Shown here piece by piece: positions 27,131 through 38,816 of a stretch of 64,000 nucleotides of DNA. The position numbers and the translations under genes are program-made. The DNA comes from Jatrophihabitans sp. GAS493 (GTDB lineage Bacteria > Actinomycetota > Actinomycetes > Mycobacteriales > Jatrophihabitantaceae). The stretch covers positions 4,449,568 through 4,513,567 of the forward strand of contig NZ_LT907982.1 in assembly GCF_900230215.1 (NCBI RefSeq), in the 5' to 3' direction. Below the pieces are notes generated by a model. That model searched no databases, was not told the origin of the DNA, and saw nothing but the letters and a program-made list of their open reading frames with translations. The number at the start of each line of letters is the position of its first letter. Within the stretch, counting starts at the first letter, position 1.

Positions 27131-28492
27131 ATGGAGCAAGCAGTGGACGTGACCGACGGGGAGCCGACCCCGCTCGACCTCGACGACATCCAGTGGGGGG
27201 CGCTGAATGAACGACCATCGCCTTATGTCGGAAGCTACCTGCTACTACGCATCGACGACCCGGTCGCCGGTCGCGAACTCGTCCGCCGGCTGGCGCGGTT
27301 CGTCGATAGCGGACCACCGGCCACCGATCCGTCCAGCGGTGCGTGGCTGACGGTCGCCTTCAGCTATCAGGGCCTGAAGGCGCTGGGTGTCCCGCCGGAG
27401 TCGCTCGACAGCTTCGCACCCGAGTTTCGGGAGGGTATGAAGGCGCGAGCGGCCGAACTGGGCGACGTCGGCGAGAGCAGTCCGGAAAACTGGGAAGCAC
27501 CGCTCGGGAGCAGCGACGTGCATGTCGCTTTGGCTGCCCTCTCCCCCGACCGCGCATCCCTGGAGGCCATCCTCGAGAAGGCGCGCAACGCCCATCAGGA
27601 ACTCCCCGGCGTACAGCTGATCTGGCAGCAGGACTGCTACCAACTTCCCACCGGCCGGACCTCCTTCGGGTTCAAGGACGGGATCGGCCAGCCCTCCGTC
27701 GAAGGCAGCGGGCGACCGGCGTCGAACCCGAAGGAGAAACCGCTGAAGGCCGGCGAGATCATCCTGGGCTACCCCGACGAGACCGGCGAACTGGCGCCGA
27801 TGCCCACTCCGGACGTGCTCGGCCGAAACGGCACCTACGTCGTCTTCCGCAAGCTCCACACTCGGGTCGCGGCGTACCGGCAATACCTGCGGGCCAACGC
27901 GGCCAGCCGTCAGGAGGAGGCGCTGCTCGGGGCGAAGCTGCTCGGCCGTTGGCCCAGCGGCGCCCCACTCGCGGTCTCCCCGGAGCGAGACGACCCCGAG
28001 CTCGGAGGCGACCCCGGTCGCAACAACGATTTCCTCTACGGTGACGACCGGCGCGGATTCAAATGTCCGGCCGGCGCTCATGCGCGACGCGCGAATCCGC
28101 GGGACTCCCTCGATGATCAGGGCAGCGTGGACGTTCGCCTGCATCGCATGATCCGGCGGGGAACCAGCTACGGGTCGATGCTTCCCGAGGGCGTCCTGGA
28201 AGACGACGGTGTGGATCGCGGCATCATGTTCATCTTCGCCGGGGCGCACCTCAAACGGCAGTTCGAGTTCGTCAAGACCCAGTGGCTGAACGACGGCATC
28301 TTCCTCGGCGCCCCGCAGGAGAAGGATCCGCTCGTCGGCGCGAATGACGGCAGCGGCACCTTCACCATTCCGCAGCGGCCGATCCGTCGACGGCTGCAGC
28401 AACTGCCTCCCTTCGTCGTCACCCGGGGTGGCGAGTACTGCTTCGCTCCTGGCATACGGGGACTTAAGTGGTTGGCCGAACTCGACTCATGA
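27131..28492 (+). CDS. Dyp-type heme peroxidase
   Basis: 453 residues. It has the distal GXXDG motif in TSFGFKDGIGQPSVEG (about 177-192) and the proximal heme-ligand region CPAGAHARRANPRDS (about 316-330), with the His as iron ligand and the following Arg residues conserved. No Tat signal or encapsulin-targeting tail is evident, so it is probably cytoplasmic. It would oxidise dyes or phenols, or act on porphyrins, using peroxide. It directly follows the DUF4331 gene. Confidence 0.92.
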   Translation: MEQAVDVTDGEPTPLDLDDIQWGALNERPSPYVGSYLLLRIDDPVAGRELVRRLARFVDSGPPATDPSSGAWLTVAFSYQGLKALGVPPESLDSFAPEFREGMKARAAELGDVGESSPENWEAPLGSSDVHVALAALSPDRASLEAILEKARNAHQELPGVQLIWQQDCYQLPTGRTSFGFKDGIGQPSVEGSGRPASNPKEKPLKAGEIILGYPDETGELAPMPTPDVLGRNGTYVVFRKLHTRVAAYRQYLRANAASRQEEALLGAKLLGRWPSGAPLAVSPERDDPELGGDPGRNNDFLYGDDRRGFKCPAGAHARRANPRDSLDDQGSVDVRLHRMIRRGTSYGSMLPEGVLEDDGVDRGIMFIFAGAHLKRQFEFVKTQWLNDGIFLGAPQEKDPLVGANDGSGTFTIPQRPIRRRLQQLPPFVVTRGGEYCFAPGIRGLKWLAELDS

Positions 28493-28518
28493 CGAGCCGT
28501 CGAGACGCAGGAGGAGAC

Positions 28519-29382
28519 ATGGAGATCAGCCCAGGTACGGATCGGTGGCAGTCGCTCGACTTCGGCCCACCGCCCTCCGACCTCGCCGAACCCGACTCAT
28601 CGGTGCTGCTGAACTACGGCCCCGATGAGCGAATCGCGGTGATCACCCTGAACCGGCCGAACGCGGACAACGCCATCACAACCGAGATGGGGGCCCGGCT
28701 GACCGAGGTCCTGGAGACGATCGCCGTGCAGACGGCGGTGCGGGTGGTGATCCTCACTGGTGCCGGTGACCGGGCCTTCTCCGTCGGCAGTGATCTGCGC
28801 CAGCGCCACAACATGACCAAAGAGGACTGGCTTCGCCAGCGACAGGACTTCGACCGCACCCTGTACACGCTGCGGCAACTCCGCAAGCCGATCTTCGCCG
28901 CCGTGAACGGCATCGCCTACGGTGGCGGGTCGGAACTGGCGCAGAGCACCGACTTCATCATCGCCTCGGAGAACGCGACCTTCGGCCAGCCGGAGGCGAT
29001 GATCGGCCTGGCGGCCGGCGGCGGGTCACCGGCGCTGCTGCCCCGGCTGCTGCCCCCGGGGAAGGCTCTGCAGATGCTGCTGACCGGTGACCCGATCACC
29101 GCGCAGGAGGCGCATCGGCTCGGCATGGTCAACGAGATCCACCCTCAGCCCCAGTTGATGGATGCGGCGACCCGGATCGCCGAGAAGATCGCCAGCAATT
29201 CACCGACCGCGGCGCAGGCGGTCAAGCGGGCCGTGCAGCTGGGCGAGGGGCAGCCGCTCGAGCAGGCCATCGCGATCATGATGGAGTCCCACTGGCGCTC
29301 GGCCGTGCACCCGGACCGGGTCGAGGGCATCAGCGCGTTCAACGAGAACCGCGACCCGACCTTCCGGGACTCCGACTACTGA
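28519..29382 (+). CDS. enoyl-CoA hydratase/isomerase (crotonase) family protein
   Basis: 287 residues from the ATG at 28519, chosen for the strong GGAGGAG just before it. Landmarks are RIAVITLNRPNADNAITTEMGARL, VVILTGAGDRAFSVGSDLRQR, AAVNGIAYGGGSELAQSTDFIIAS and FGQPEAMIGLAAGGGSPALLPRLL. An N-terminal extension of about 30 residues precedes the fold. It follows the Dyp peroxidase gene by 26 bases and precedes the molybdoenzyme gene by 46, so it may belong to the same transcript. Substrate unknown; only about moderate similarity to the other crotonase at 24-25 kb is visible. Confidence 0.9.
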   Translation: MEISPGTDRWQSLDFGPPPSDLAEPDSSVLLNYGPDERIAVITLNRPNADNAITTEMGARLTEVLETIAVQTAVRVVILTGAGDRAFSVGSDLRQRHNMTKEDWLRQRQDFDRTLYTLRQLRKPIFAAVNGIAYGGGSELAQSTDFIIASENATFGQPEAMIGLAAGGGSPALLPRLLPPGKALQMLLTGDPITAQEAHRLGMVNEIHPQPQLMDAATRIAEKIASNSPTAAQAVKRAVQLGEGQPLEQAIAIMMESHWRSAVHPDRVEGISAFNENRDPTFRDSDY

Positions 29383-29428
29383 TGCGGTAGCCGCCCGGCT
29401 CACGCAGCGAACCCCTAGGAGGCAATGA

Positions 29429-30508
29429 ATGACAATCGCAGACGAGCTCGACCCGGGCCGCGCCTCGCTCCAGATGATCAACCCGGATCCGTTCAACGCC
29501 GAGGCACCGCCGGACGCCCTGACCGGAGCGATCACCCCGAACGAGTTCCATTACGTCCGCAGCAACTTCGACGTGCCGGCGCACGACGGCACGCTTGAGA
29601 TCGGCGGGGCGGTCGACAACCCGCTGACGCTGACCGTGGCGGATCTGCGGGCGCTGCCTGCGGTCGATCGGGCGGTCACGCTCGAGTGCGCGGGCAATGG
29701 GCGTCTGGCGATGAAGCCACTGCCCGCCGGTGAACCCTGGGGCGACTATGCCGTCTCGACCGCGCGCTGGACCGGCGCGCTGCTACACGAGGTGCTGGCC
29801 CTGGCGCGCCCGACCACCGCCGGCGTCGACGTCCGCTTCGAGGGTGCCGATCACGGCACCTACCACCTCCGCCCGATCCTCCCCGATTCCGACCGGGACA
29901 ACATGACCTTCGTTCGGGCGCTGCCACTGTCGCACGTCGTCGATCCGGCGGCCGAGATCCTCATCGCCTACGAGATGAACGGTAAGCCGCTGCCACCCGA
30001 TCACGGGGCCCCGTTCCGCATCGTCGTGCCGCACTGGTACGCCGTCGCGTCGGTCAAGTGGCTCAAACGCATCGATGTACTGACCGAGCCCTACCAGGGT
30101 GAGTTCCAGACCGGTCATTACATGTACCAGTGGTCGGATAGACCCGATGAGCCCGTCACGCTGATGCGGGTGCGCTCGCGCATTACCGACCCGGCTCCCG
30201 GATCGGTGGTCGATCGAGGGACCTACACAGTGCGCGGGAAGGCCTGGTCGGGGACCGGGCCGGTGACGGCGGTCGAGGTGAGCCTCACCGGCGATGGCGA
30301 CTGGCTTCCGGCCGAGCTCGAGCCACCCAAAGGCCCGTACCAGTGGCAGGACTGGACCTTCAATTGGGCCGCCAAGGACGTCGGACGCCACACCCTGCGG
30401 GCTCGGGCAACTGACGCGGCCGGCAACGTCCAGCCCCACCTCCCGCCGTGGAACCGCCTCGGCTACGGCAGCAACGCGATCGAAGTGATCTTCATCGACG
30501 TCAAATAG
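29429..30508 (+). CDS. sulfite-oxidase-type molybdopterin oxidoreductase
   Basis: 359 residues behind AGGAGG. The Mo-cofactor domain contains the conserved Cys ligand in VTLECAGNGRLAM (Cys near residue 88) and the AEILIAYEMNGKPLPPDHGAPFRIVVPHWYAVASVKWL stretch; the C-terminal third is the Mo-co dimerisation domain (VDRGTYTVRGKAWSG). No Tat signal or heme domain is present, so it is likely cytoplasmic. Oxidation of sulfite or a related substrate is possible but not provable. Its stop lies one base from that of the converging giant PKD protein. Confidence 0.9.
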   Translation: MTIADELDPGRASLQMINPDPFNAEAPPDALTGAITPNEFHYVRSNFDVPAHDGTLEIGGAVDNPLTLTVADLRALPAVDRAVTLECAGNGRLAMKPLPAGEPWGDYAVSTARWTGALLHEVLALARPTTAGVDVRFEGADHGTYHLRPILPDSDRDNMTFVRALPLSHVVDPAAEILIAYEMNGKPLPPDHGAPFRIVVPHWYAVASVKWLKRIDVLTEPYQGEFQTGHYMYQWSDRPDEPVTLMRVRSRITDPAPGSVVDRGTYTVRGKAWSGTGPVTAVEVSLTGDGDWLPAELEPPKGPYQWQDWTFNWAAKDVGRHTLRARATDAAGNVQPHLPPWNRLGYGSNAIEVIFIDVK

Positions 30509-30509
30509 G

Positions 30510-33500
30510 TCATCTCGGTGCCGCTGAGGGAGGGATCTCGACCGCCACCATCGTCCACCGATCGTCGTGGATGCCGTTGGTGGTAAGTGTGCTCGTGGCG
30601 GCGGTGGTCGGCTCCTCCATCGTCTGGGTCCAGAACGAGTCGCGAATCCGCCCGTCCACGAAAGTGTGCACCAGAGACTGACCGGGCGGTGGCGTCGGCC
30701 GCTGCGAGTGCGTCCAGTCATGGCCGACGGCCCAGACCAGCGAACCGCAGGTCGGCGTGCTCAGGGTGTCCGTCGGTGTTCCGGTGGTTCCCGCGGCCGC
30801 CGCGGTCGTGCCGATGCTGGCGGCGGAGTGCGCGAATGAGGCGAGCGTGATCATGCCGTCGAACCCGGCGTTGGCCAACTGCGCCACAACCCTGACGTTC
30901 TTCAGTTTCGTCGGCGCGTAGGCCTGCCAAACCTCGGTCGTGCCCCAGGTGGAGTTGGAGCGCGTGGCCAGCGTCCAGGTCAGTCCCCCGCCGCTCACCC
31001 TGGTGATCTGCTGGTTCGGCGCCCGCGGCCCGTCGGCGGCGACGAACGCCAGAATCAACTCGTTGGGTTCATTCGTGCTGAATGGATCGGAGCGCAACTT
31101 CCGCGCGGCGGTCCGCTGATCGGTCGATGCCGTCGTGTCGAGAGTCGGCGCGGTGTTCGCACAGCTCGTCGACGCCGGGTTCACCGCTATCGTGACTGTC
31201 GCCGCCGAGCTGGTCAGCTGGCCGTCATTCGCCGTGAAAGTAAAGGAATCGGTGCCGGAGTAGCCCGGCGCCGGTGTGTAGATGACACTCGGCCCGGCGC
31301 CGGTCAGGCTGCCATGCAGCGGCCCGCTGGTGACGCTGTATGTGAGCTGATCATCGTCTGGATCGGTCGCGGAGAGAGTGATTGGCAGCGCGCCTCCGGC
31401 GGTCACCGTGACGGACTGCCCGGTCGCCGTCGGGGCGTGATTCACGGGTGTGGGATTCGGTGTCGGTGTCGTTGTCGGCGTGGGAGTCGGTGTCGGTGTC
31501 GGTGTGGGAGTCGGTGTCGGCGTGGGAGTCGGTGTCGGTGTCGGTGTGGGAGTCGGTGTCGGTGTGGGAGTCGGCGTGGGAGTCGGTGTCGGTGTGGGAG
31601 TCGGTGTCGGTGTCGGTGTGGGAGTCGGTGTCGGCGTCGGAGTCGGCGTCGGAGTCGGAGTCGGCGTCGGAGTCGGCGTCGGAGTCGGCGTCGGAGTCGG
31701 AGTCGGCGTCGGAGTCGGCGTCGGAGTCGGCGTCGGCGTCGGCGTCGGTGTCGGCGTCGGTGTGGGAGTCGGTGTCGGTGCTGCGGTGACCGTGACCGCC
31801 GCGCTCGGCCCGGAGGGTGTGACGGTGAGGGCACCGGCGTTCGCGTCGTCCGAGCTGGAGTACGTGCCCGGAACCTGTGAGGCCTTGACGGTGAACCGTT
31901 CGGTGCCCGCGGTCACCGCATCCAGTACGAAGGGCCCGCTCCAGGTGAGAGTCCTCCCAGCCACCTCCGGATCGTTGCTGGTGAGTCCGGACGACGTGCC
32001 GCTCTGATAGCTGAACCCGGCCGGCAACGTCACCGAGACGCTATTGACGCTTGTCGAGGTCCGGGCCTGATTCGAGATGCTCGCCGTGTACTGCAACGCC
32101 GCTCCCGCGACCACCGTGTCGGTTGAGGCAGACAGGCTGGCCGACAGCGTTCCCACCGGACGCACCGCGCCGTGCATCGTGTACACGACGTCGTTGAAGT
32201 CCCGGTCGCCACCGCCGTAGAGATCCTCGAAACCGAACTCGGTCAGCTGACCAGCCGCGTTGCTGTACCCCTCCATGTGATCGGTGCTGTCCGAGTTGGC
32301 CGAGGTGATCGAGAAGAACGCCTGGTTCTGCCAGCTCGGAATTGCCGGTAGGTCGGTCAGTGAAGCGGAGACGATGAAGAACGCGAGGTACGTCCCGGCC
32401 GGATAAGGCACCGTGACGTTCGGGCTGAAGGCATTCGATCCGCCCGGGAAGATCGTCTGCGACCGGCTCAGGACCCCGTCGTACCAGGCCTTCGTCCCCG
32501 GCCGAGCACCGTCGATCGTGCCAAGTGCATCGTCCACATTGAAGGCGACTAACTCGTTACTGTTGCTCGCGTCGCGGTCGATCCAATCGAAGGTGACGTC
32601 CACCGCGCCGGAGCCGGTGACCTGCCAGGTCTGCACATCGGGCAGGCGGGTGTAGGCGCGACACTGAGGTACCAAGGGATCGTTCACGTCGTCCTGGTCG
32701 CCGCAGAACGGTAACTGCAGGTCGGCGGCGTCAGTGGCGTCGAGGGTGATGGTTGTGGTGTCCGAATGACCCGCCGTATCGGTCACGGTCAGGGTCCCGG
32801 TGAGCGCTCCCGGTGTCGACAGCAGGTGCGAGGTGGTTGCCGCCGTGCTCGTGAACCCGTCGCTCAGGCTCCACCGGTAGCTGACGATCGTGCCGCTGGC
32901 GGCGATGGAATCGCTCGCGTCCAGCGTTGATCCCATCGGCACGAAGCCGTGGGCCGGGTCGACGTGAGCGACCGCGGTCGGATAGCCATCGCGGTGCACC
33001 ACCGTGATTCCGACGACTTCAGTCACCGGTTCGCTGTTGCCGTCACTGACGTCGTAGGTGAAACTCGTGCTCCCCTCGAAACCGGCGTCGGGGGTGAAGA
33101 TGCAGGTCCCGTCAGCCGCGCAGTTGGCGGTGCCGGACTGGGCGGCGCCGTTGCCGGTGACGGTCAACGGGTCACCATCAGGATCGACGTCGTTCTCCAG
33201 CACCGGAATCGTCACCGCAGTGCCCTTGTCGGTCGTGACGTTCTCAGGCTCCGGCTGGGGTTGGTGGTTGGCGGCCGGGTACACGGTCACGACCAGCTTG
33301 TCGGTCCCGGTCGCACCGTGGTCATCGGTGGCAGTCACGGTCAGCTGATACTGCCCCGGTTTCTGATAGGTGTGGTTCACCGTCGTACCGGTCGCGGTGC
33401 CACCGTCGCCGAACGTCCAGGCGACGGCCTCCACGCTGGAATCGGGATCATTCGCGTTGGCCGAGAACGGCATCTCCAGCTGGGCGATGCCCGTCGTGGT

Positions 33501-35690
33501 GTTGCCGGCCAGACTAACGGTCGGCGGCAGATTCCCCTTTGTGGTAACGGCGATAATGGTGCTGGCCATCGCGCTGCGACCGTGCTCGTCGCTCACCGTG
33601 ACGGTCGCGATGAACTGCCCCACCTTCGTGTAGGTGTGGCTGGCTGTGGCCCCACTGCCGGTGGCACCATCACCGAAGTCCCATTCGTAAGAGGTGATCG
33701 TGCCGTCCTCGTCGATGGAGGACGACGCGTCGAACAGCACGAAGAGTGGTCCGTCACCGCTCTGGGTGGAGGCGGACAGACCAGCGCTCGGACCGACGAA
33801 GGCGGAGGCCCCGACGTGGACCACAACTTGTGCGGTGGCAGTCGCGCCGGCCGGATCGGCAATCGTGTAAGTGAAGACGTCGGTGCCGGTCACCGATCCC
33901 GGGGTGTAGACGCAGGTTGCCGCTCCACAGGTGACGGGGCCTCCCGAGCCGTCGGTCGAGGAGACGATTCGCAGCGTGTCGCCGTCGGGGTCGGAGTCAT
34001 TGCCCAGCACGTCGATCGTCACTGCGTGATTGCTCGTCGTCGACACGTCATCGCGGACCGCGACCGGCGCCCGGTTGGGCTTGGGACCGACGGCGATCAA
34101 CTGATTGCTTGAGTTGGACCGGGTGGCCTCGGAGACGGTGTGGGTGACTGGGTAGTAGCCGTCGTCTGTGAAGGTGTGAATCACGGAGGCGCCCGACGCG
34201 GTCTCGCCGTCGCCGAAATCCCAGTCGCGGGACACGATGCTATCGCCGTCGGTCGAAGCCCCGGTCGATTGGAAGTTGTAGGTTCGGCCGCTGACCAGGG
34301 TCGCGGTGAAACCCGCGGTCGGGGGGACGTCGAGACGCCCGGCCTCGACCAGGGCGCTCGTCGCGAAGGCTTGAATCGGATCGATCTCGGTTTCGAGCTG
34401 GTCGGCCAGCGTGCGCAACGCCTCAGGGAAGGGCTCGGTCGCTCCGGCCGCGCCGATGTCCTGGCCGAAGTGGGTGCGGATCGCCGCGATCTGGGTGTCG
34501 GTGTAGCCGAAGGAATGGAAGTTGGCCGTCTCGGCGGCGGTGAACCCACTGGCGGTGATCCGTTGGTAGAGCGTGTTCAGATCGTCGAACTCACTCGGCT
34601 CGATGGCCGGCTTGGAGAGCTCGGGGTCAGCCGCGGCGACGTCGGCGTAGGCCCGCAGCCGCTGTGCGCTGGTCTCCAACTCGCGGGCCAGATCGGTGCC
34701 GAACTGCCCGGTGGCGTTCAGTTGCCGGCGCTGGCCGGCTACGTTATCGGCGGCCTCGGCGCCCTGGAAACGTTCATAGCCATGCAGCATCGCGATACCG
34801 AATGCCCTTTGCCTATCAACTGATTGCAGCAGATCGTTCAGGGTGGACGGGCTACTTGACGGAATGGTCGCGAAGACCGGCGCAGCCACCGCGGCGAAGC
34901 CCGCGTCCGGCGGATCGTTGGCGATGTCCTGGTACATCTTCGCCGTCTGGCAGGAGAGATCCTTGAGAATGTCCAGTGCCTTGTTGATGTTGGCGGTGAA
35001 TGGATCCTCGATGGTGAAGGCGACTCCGAACCCGATGCCGGTGACGACAGTTCCCACGAACGGAAGGTCGGTGTAGACGACCTTCGGAGCCTTGATGTCC
35101 TTGGAGAATCCGCGCATGCCAGTTGCTTTGCCGGCGACCTTCTCGAGCAGTCCGTTGATCGTGCACATGCCGTTCATGTCGAAATTCAATTGCGCGGCGG
35201 CGGCCTTCGCGTCGGCCACGACGCTGTCAGCGAGCGCGGTCGAGCAGGTGTCCCCACAAGATTCGACGGAGAAGACCTCACTCGCTTCGAGCGGAACGTC
35301 CTGGCTGTTCTCGACGCCGATCCGGAACTGCCCGATCGGTAGGTACGGTCCCTGAAGCAGGTCCCACTGGGTTCCGATGCCGATGAGGTGAGTGGCCCGC
35401 TTCCAGCCCGGTGCCGGCGAATCACAACTCCAGTCATCGCCGGTGGCGGCAATAACGCAGGCCCGTCCGCCCGCGGTGTCGGATCGGACGTAGACGAAGA
35501 GCGCGTTGTTGTCGGTGAAGTCGAGGGTCGGGTCGCCCCCCTCGTCGGAGGGGACCGGTCCGTACAGTCCGGCTGAGGACCGCGGCGCGTGCACCACCTG
35601 CGCGGTGAACATCGCGGCCACCAGCGAGAGACAGGTGATCACTGCCAGCGTGCGCTTGGATACGCAGACGTGCCTGTTCAGCAAGCGCAT
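30510..35690 (-). CDS. giant secreted PKD/cadherin-like repeat protein with Thr-Pro stalk
   Basis: 1726 residues from the ATG at 35690 (GGGGGA upstream). A signal peptide covers about 1-40 (basic start, then [21 protein letters not shown]). Then come a unique region (40-450), PKD domain (about 453-527), cadherin/VCBS-like domain (537-630), PKD (630-717), PKD (718-802), cadherin-like (807-900), PKD-like (902-987), a DUF4114 region containing [19 protein letters not shown] (to about 1173), a DUF11-like domain (1177-1297), a Thr-Pro repeat (1302-1417), another cadherin-like domain (1417-1507) and a C-terminal jelly-roll-like part. No LPXTG or anchor helix is seen. Probably a surface or extracellular adhesive or polysaccharide-binding protein. 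Confidence 0.85.
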   Translation of the reverse strand: MRLLNRHVCVSKRTLAVITCLSLVAAMFTAQVVHAPRSSAGLYGPVPSDEGGDPTLDFTDNNALFVYVRSDTAGGRACVIAATGDDWSCDSPAPGWKRATHLIGIGTQWDLLQGPYLPIGQFRIGVENSQDVPLEASEVFSVESCGDTCSTALADSVVADAKAAAAQLNFDMNGMCTINGLLEKVAGKATGMRGFSKDIKAPKVVYTDLPFVGTVVTGIGFGVAFTIEDPFTANINKALDILKDLSCQTAKMYQDIANDPPDAGFAAVAAPVFATIPSSSPSTLNDLLQSVDRQRAFGIAMLHGYERFQGAEAADNVAGQRRQLNATGQFGTDLARELETSAQRLRAYADVAAADPELSKPAIEPSEFDDLNTLYQRITASGFTAAETANFHSFGYTDTQIAAIRTHFGQDIGAAGATEPFPEALRTLADQLETEIDPIQAFATSALVEAGRLDVPPTAGFTATLVSGRTYNFQSTGASTDGDSIVSRDWDFGDGETASGASVIHTFTDDGYYPVTHTVSEATRSNSSNQLIAVGPKPNRAPVAVRDDVSTTSNHAVTIDVLGNDSDPDGDTLRIVSSTDGSGGPVTCGAATCVYTPGSVTGTDVFTYTIADPAGATATAQVVVHVGASAFVGPSAGLSASTQSGDGPLFVLFDASSSIDEDGTITSYEWDFGDGATGSGATASHTYTKVGQFIATVTVSDEHGRSAMASTIIAVTTKGNLPPTVSLAGNTTTGIAQLEMPFSANANDPDSSVEAVAWTFGDGGTATGTTVNHTYQKPGQYQLTVTATDDHGATGTDKLVVTVYPAANHQPQPEPENVTTDKGTAVTIPVLENDVDPDGDPLTVTGNGAAQSGTANCAADGTCIFTPDAGFEGSTSFTYDVSDGNSEPVTEVVGITVVHRDGYPTAVAHVDPAHGFVPMGSTLDASDSIAASGTIVSYRWSLSDGFTSTAATTSHLLSTPGALTGTLTVTDTAGHSDTTTITLDATDAADLQLPFCGDQDDVNDPLVPQCRAYTRLPDVQTWQVTGSGAVDVTFDWIDRDASNSNELVAFNVDDALGTIDGARPGTKAWYDGVLSRSQTIFPGGSNAFSPNVTVPYPAGTYLAFFIVSASLTDLPAIPSWQNQAFFSITSANSDSTDHMEGYSNAAGQLTEFGFEDLYGGGDRDFNDVVYTMHGAVRPVGTLSASLSASTDTVVAGAALQYTASISNQARTSTSVNSVSVTLPAGFSYQSGTSSGLTSNDPEVAGRTLTWSGPFVLDAVTAGTERFTVKASQVPGTYSSSDDANAGALTVTPSGPSAAVTVTAAPTPTPTPTPTPTPTPTPTPTPTPTPTPTPTPTPTPTPTPTPTPTPTPTPTPTPTPTPTPTPTPTPTPTPTPTPTPTPTPTPTPTPTPTPTPTPTPTPTPTPTTTPTPNPTPVNHAPTATGQSVTVTAGGALPITLSATDPDDDQLTYSVTSGPLHGSLTGAGPSVIYTPAPGYSGTDSFTFTANDGQLTSSAATVTIAVNPASTSCANTAPTLDTTASTDQRTAARKLRSDPFSTNEPNELILAFVAADGPRAPNQQITRVSGGGLTWTLATRSNSTWGTTEVWQAYAPTKLKNVRVVAQLANAGFDGMITLASFAHSAASIGTTAAAAGTTGTPTDTLSTPTCGSLVWAVGHDWTHSQRPTPPPGQSLVHTFVDGRIRDSFWTQTMEEPTTAATSTLTTNGIHDDRWTMVAVEIPPSAAPR
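31446..31781. repeat. hexanucleotide microsatellite encoding the Thr-Pro stalk
   Basis: About 330 bases built from GTCGGN/GTGGGA-type hexamers on the plus strand, read on the minus strand as alternating Pro and Thr codons. Because the unit is six bases, copy-number change alters stalk length without breaking the frame. The variants are arranged in irregular higher-order blocks, suggesting past duplications. Confidence 0.95.
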
Positions 35691-35827
35691 ATGAAGTCCC
35701 CCGACCCTGGCGCATCCGCTATACGGTGGTCGCACGCTAACACCGGGACTTAACGTTGCCAAGGGTTAGTTAAGAATCTCCGACGAATCAGTTAAGACAT
35801 AGACCGGGGTAATCGGTCTTCCGCGCT

Positions 35828-36556
35828 CTACCGGCCAGCCTTCTTCGGAGCAGAGGCCTTGGTCGGAGCAGTGGCCTTGGTCGGAGCGGCGGCCGTGTCG
35901 CGTTTCGTCGTGGTGGTCGGCCGGTAGTGGTGGTAGCCGAGGAACATGTCCACACCGCTGGTGATGAGAGCATCGGTCGTTGCCCGACTCAACGAATCGC
36001 CGTACGCACTGTGGACCAGGTGCGGGTACAGCACGAGCGCGTAGAGCTGAATACAGGCGAGCTCGATGTCGGGCATCTGCAGCCGACCCTGGTCGATGAG
36101 CCGCTGAAAGGTGGCCGCGAGTGCGGGCTGGGCTCGATCAGGTCCGTTCCCCCGCCAAGCCGCACCCAGTTCAGGGAATCGGCGCACCTCACTGACGACG
36201 AGATGGCGAAGGGCGAGCACGTCAGGCCTGGTCATGCCCTCTACCCACGCCTGCGCCGTCCAGATCAGACTCTCGCGCAGATCATCGGAACTATTTAGCC
36301 GGGCTTGTGTTCCGGCGACGGCACCCCCGAGCGCCTCGGAGAGCGCGTCGCCGATCACAGCCAGGAAGAGCCCCTCCTTGCTGCCGAAATGGTTATAGAT
36401 AGTCACCTTGGAGACGCCGGCCTCGGCAGCGATGAGGTCGATGCCGGCTTCGAAACCGTCCCGGATGAAGACGTCGTGCGCGGCTTGCACGATCGCCTGT
36501 CGCTTTCGCTCGGCGCGGTCACCGGCTGGAATCCGCGGTACGGCCTGCCTCGTCAT
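35828..36556 (-). CDS. TetR-family transcriptional regulator
   Basis: 242 residues. The DNA-binding domain occupies about 12-65, with IVQAAHDVFIRDGFEAGIDLIAAEAGVSKVTIYNHFGSKEGLF, the standard TetR helix-turn-helix. The ligand domain follows, and the last 20 residues are a Lys/Ala/Pro/Thr repeat tail encoded by short repeats. It is divergent from a cupin gene; two identical-spacing inverted repeats in the 112-base gap are probable binding sites, so it likely represses itself and the cupin. Confidence 0.93.
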   Translation of the reverse strand: MTRQAVPRIPAGDRAERKRQAIVQAAHDVFIRDGFEAGIDLIAAEAGVSKVTIYNHFGSKEGLFLAVIGDALSEALGGAVAGTQARLNSSDDLRESLIWTAQAWVEGMTRPDVLALRHLVVSEVRRFPELGAAWRGNGPDRAQPALAATFQRLIDQGRLQMPDIELACIQLYALVLYPHLVHSAYGDSLSRATTDALITSGVDMFLGYHHYRPTTTTKRDTAAAPTKATAPTKASAPKKAGR

Positions 36557-36577
36557 GGCCCGAATCTACCAGGAAAA

Positions 36578-36598
36578 TGAACTGTACCGTTGAGTTCA
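36578..36598. promoter_or_regulatory. TetR operator copy 1
   Basis: TGAACT at 36578-36583, nine bases, AGTTCA at 36593-36598: a perfect 6+6 inverted repeat in the TetR/cupin divergent gap, nearer the TetR start. Confidence 0.75.
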
Positions 36599-36600
36599 TC

Positions 36601-36621
36601 TGAACTATAAAGTACAGTTCA
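36601..36621. promoter_or_regulatory. TetR operator copy 2
   Basis: TGAACT at 36601-36606, nine bases, AGTTCA at 36616-36621, with one more matched base on each side (C at 36600, G at 36622). Same geometry as copy 1, with centres 23 bp apart. Confidence 0.78.
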
Positions 36622-36668
36622 GATGTGGCGGCGGGAGAGCCCGCTGCCCCGGCGAAAGGGACACCGAG

Positions 36669-37166
36669 ATGACCCGGACTATCACCACTCAGCGGGCGGG
36701 AATGGCCACGCCCTTCGGCCTTGACACACTGGCGCTACCCATTCACACCGCGGCCCAGAGCTGGATTCCCACCGGTGACGGAAAGTCGTTCAAACCATTG
36801 CGCTTCGATGCTGACGGCTGGTCAGAACTGATGCGCCTGGAACCAGGAACCATCGTCAACCGGCACCGTCACACCGGGGACGTGCACGCCTTCAACCTCG
36901 TCGGCACGAGAAGGATCCTGAACACCGATGAACTCATCGGCCCCGGCGACTACGTCTACGAACCGACCGGCAATGTCGATTCGTGGCAAGCGGTGGGCGA
37001 CACCCACTGCATTGTGCACATCAAGATCACCGGCGCGGTGGAGTACCTCGACGCCGACGGAGCCGTGATTGGCGGCGCCGACTCCGCCTCCCAATACCGC
37101 TTGTATCTCGACTGGTGCCGTGACCATGGCGTCGACCCCTTGCCGCAGCTATGCCGTGGGGTATAG
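36669..37166 (+). CDS. cupin protein, 2,4'-dihydroxyacetophenone dioxygenase-like
   Basis: 165 residues forming one cupin barrel. The metal motif is TIVNRHRHTGDVHAFNLVG (His residues at about 66, 68 and 73) and the second cupin block is near GDTHCIVHIKITGAVEY. The layout is that of the 2,4'-dihydroxyacetophenone dioxygenase group, iron-dependent C-C bond-cleaving enzymes. It is the only gene facing the TetR regulator and the double operator, so it is probably induced by the regulator's ligand, perhaps an aromatic ketone. Confidence 0.82.
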   Translation: MTRTITTQRAGMATPFGLDTLALPIHTAAQSWIPTGDGKSFKPLRFDADGWSELMRLEPGTIVNRHRHTGDVHAFNLVGTRRILNTDELIGPGDYVYEPTGNVDSWQAVGDTHCIVHIKITGAVEYLDADGAVIGGADSASQYRLYLDWCRDHGVDPLPQLCRGV

Positions 37167-37213
37167 CTGTGCGCACGCTATCAACCAGCGGTCTGTGAAG
37201 TCTCTCTAATGGT

Positions 37214-38805
<1,592 letters not shown>

Positions 38806-38816
<11 letters not shown>

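Noticed and set aside
25974-27317. A 447-codon minus-strand ORF opposite the DUF4331 gene
   Set aside because: Composition is that of an antisense shadow; the plus frame has the DUF4331 motifs.
31450-32007. A plus-strand ORF of Gly-Val repeats
   Set aside because: It is the complementary reading of the hexamers coding for the Thr-Pro stalk of the minus-strand giant protein.
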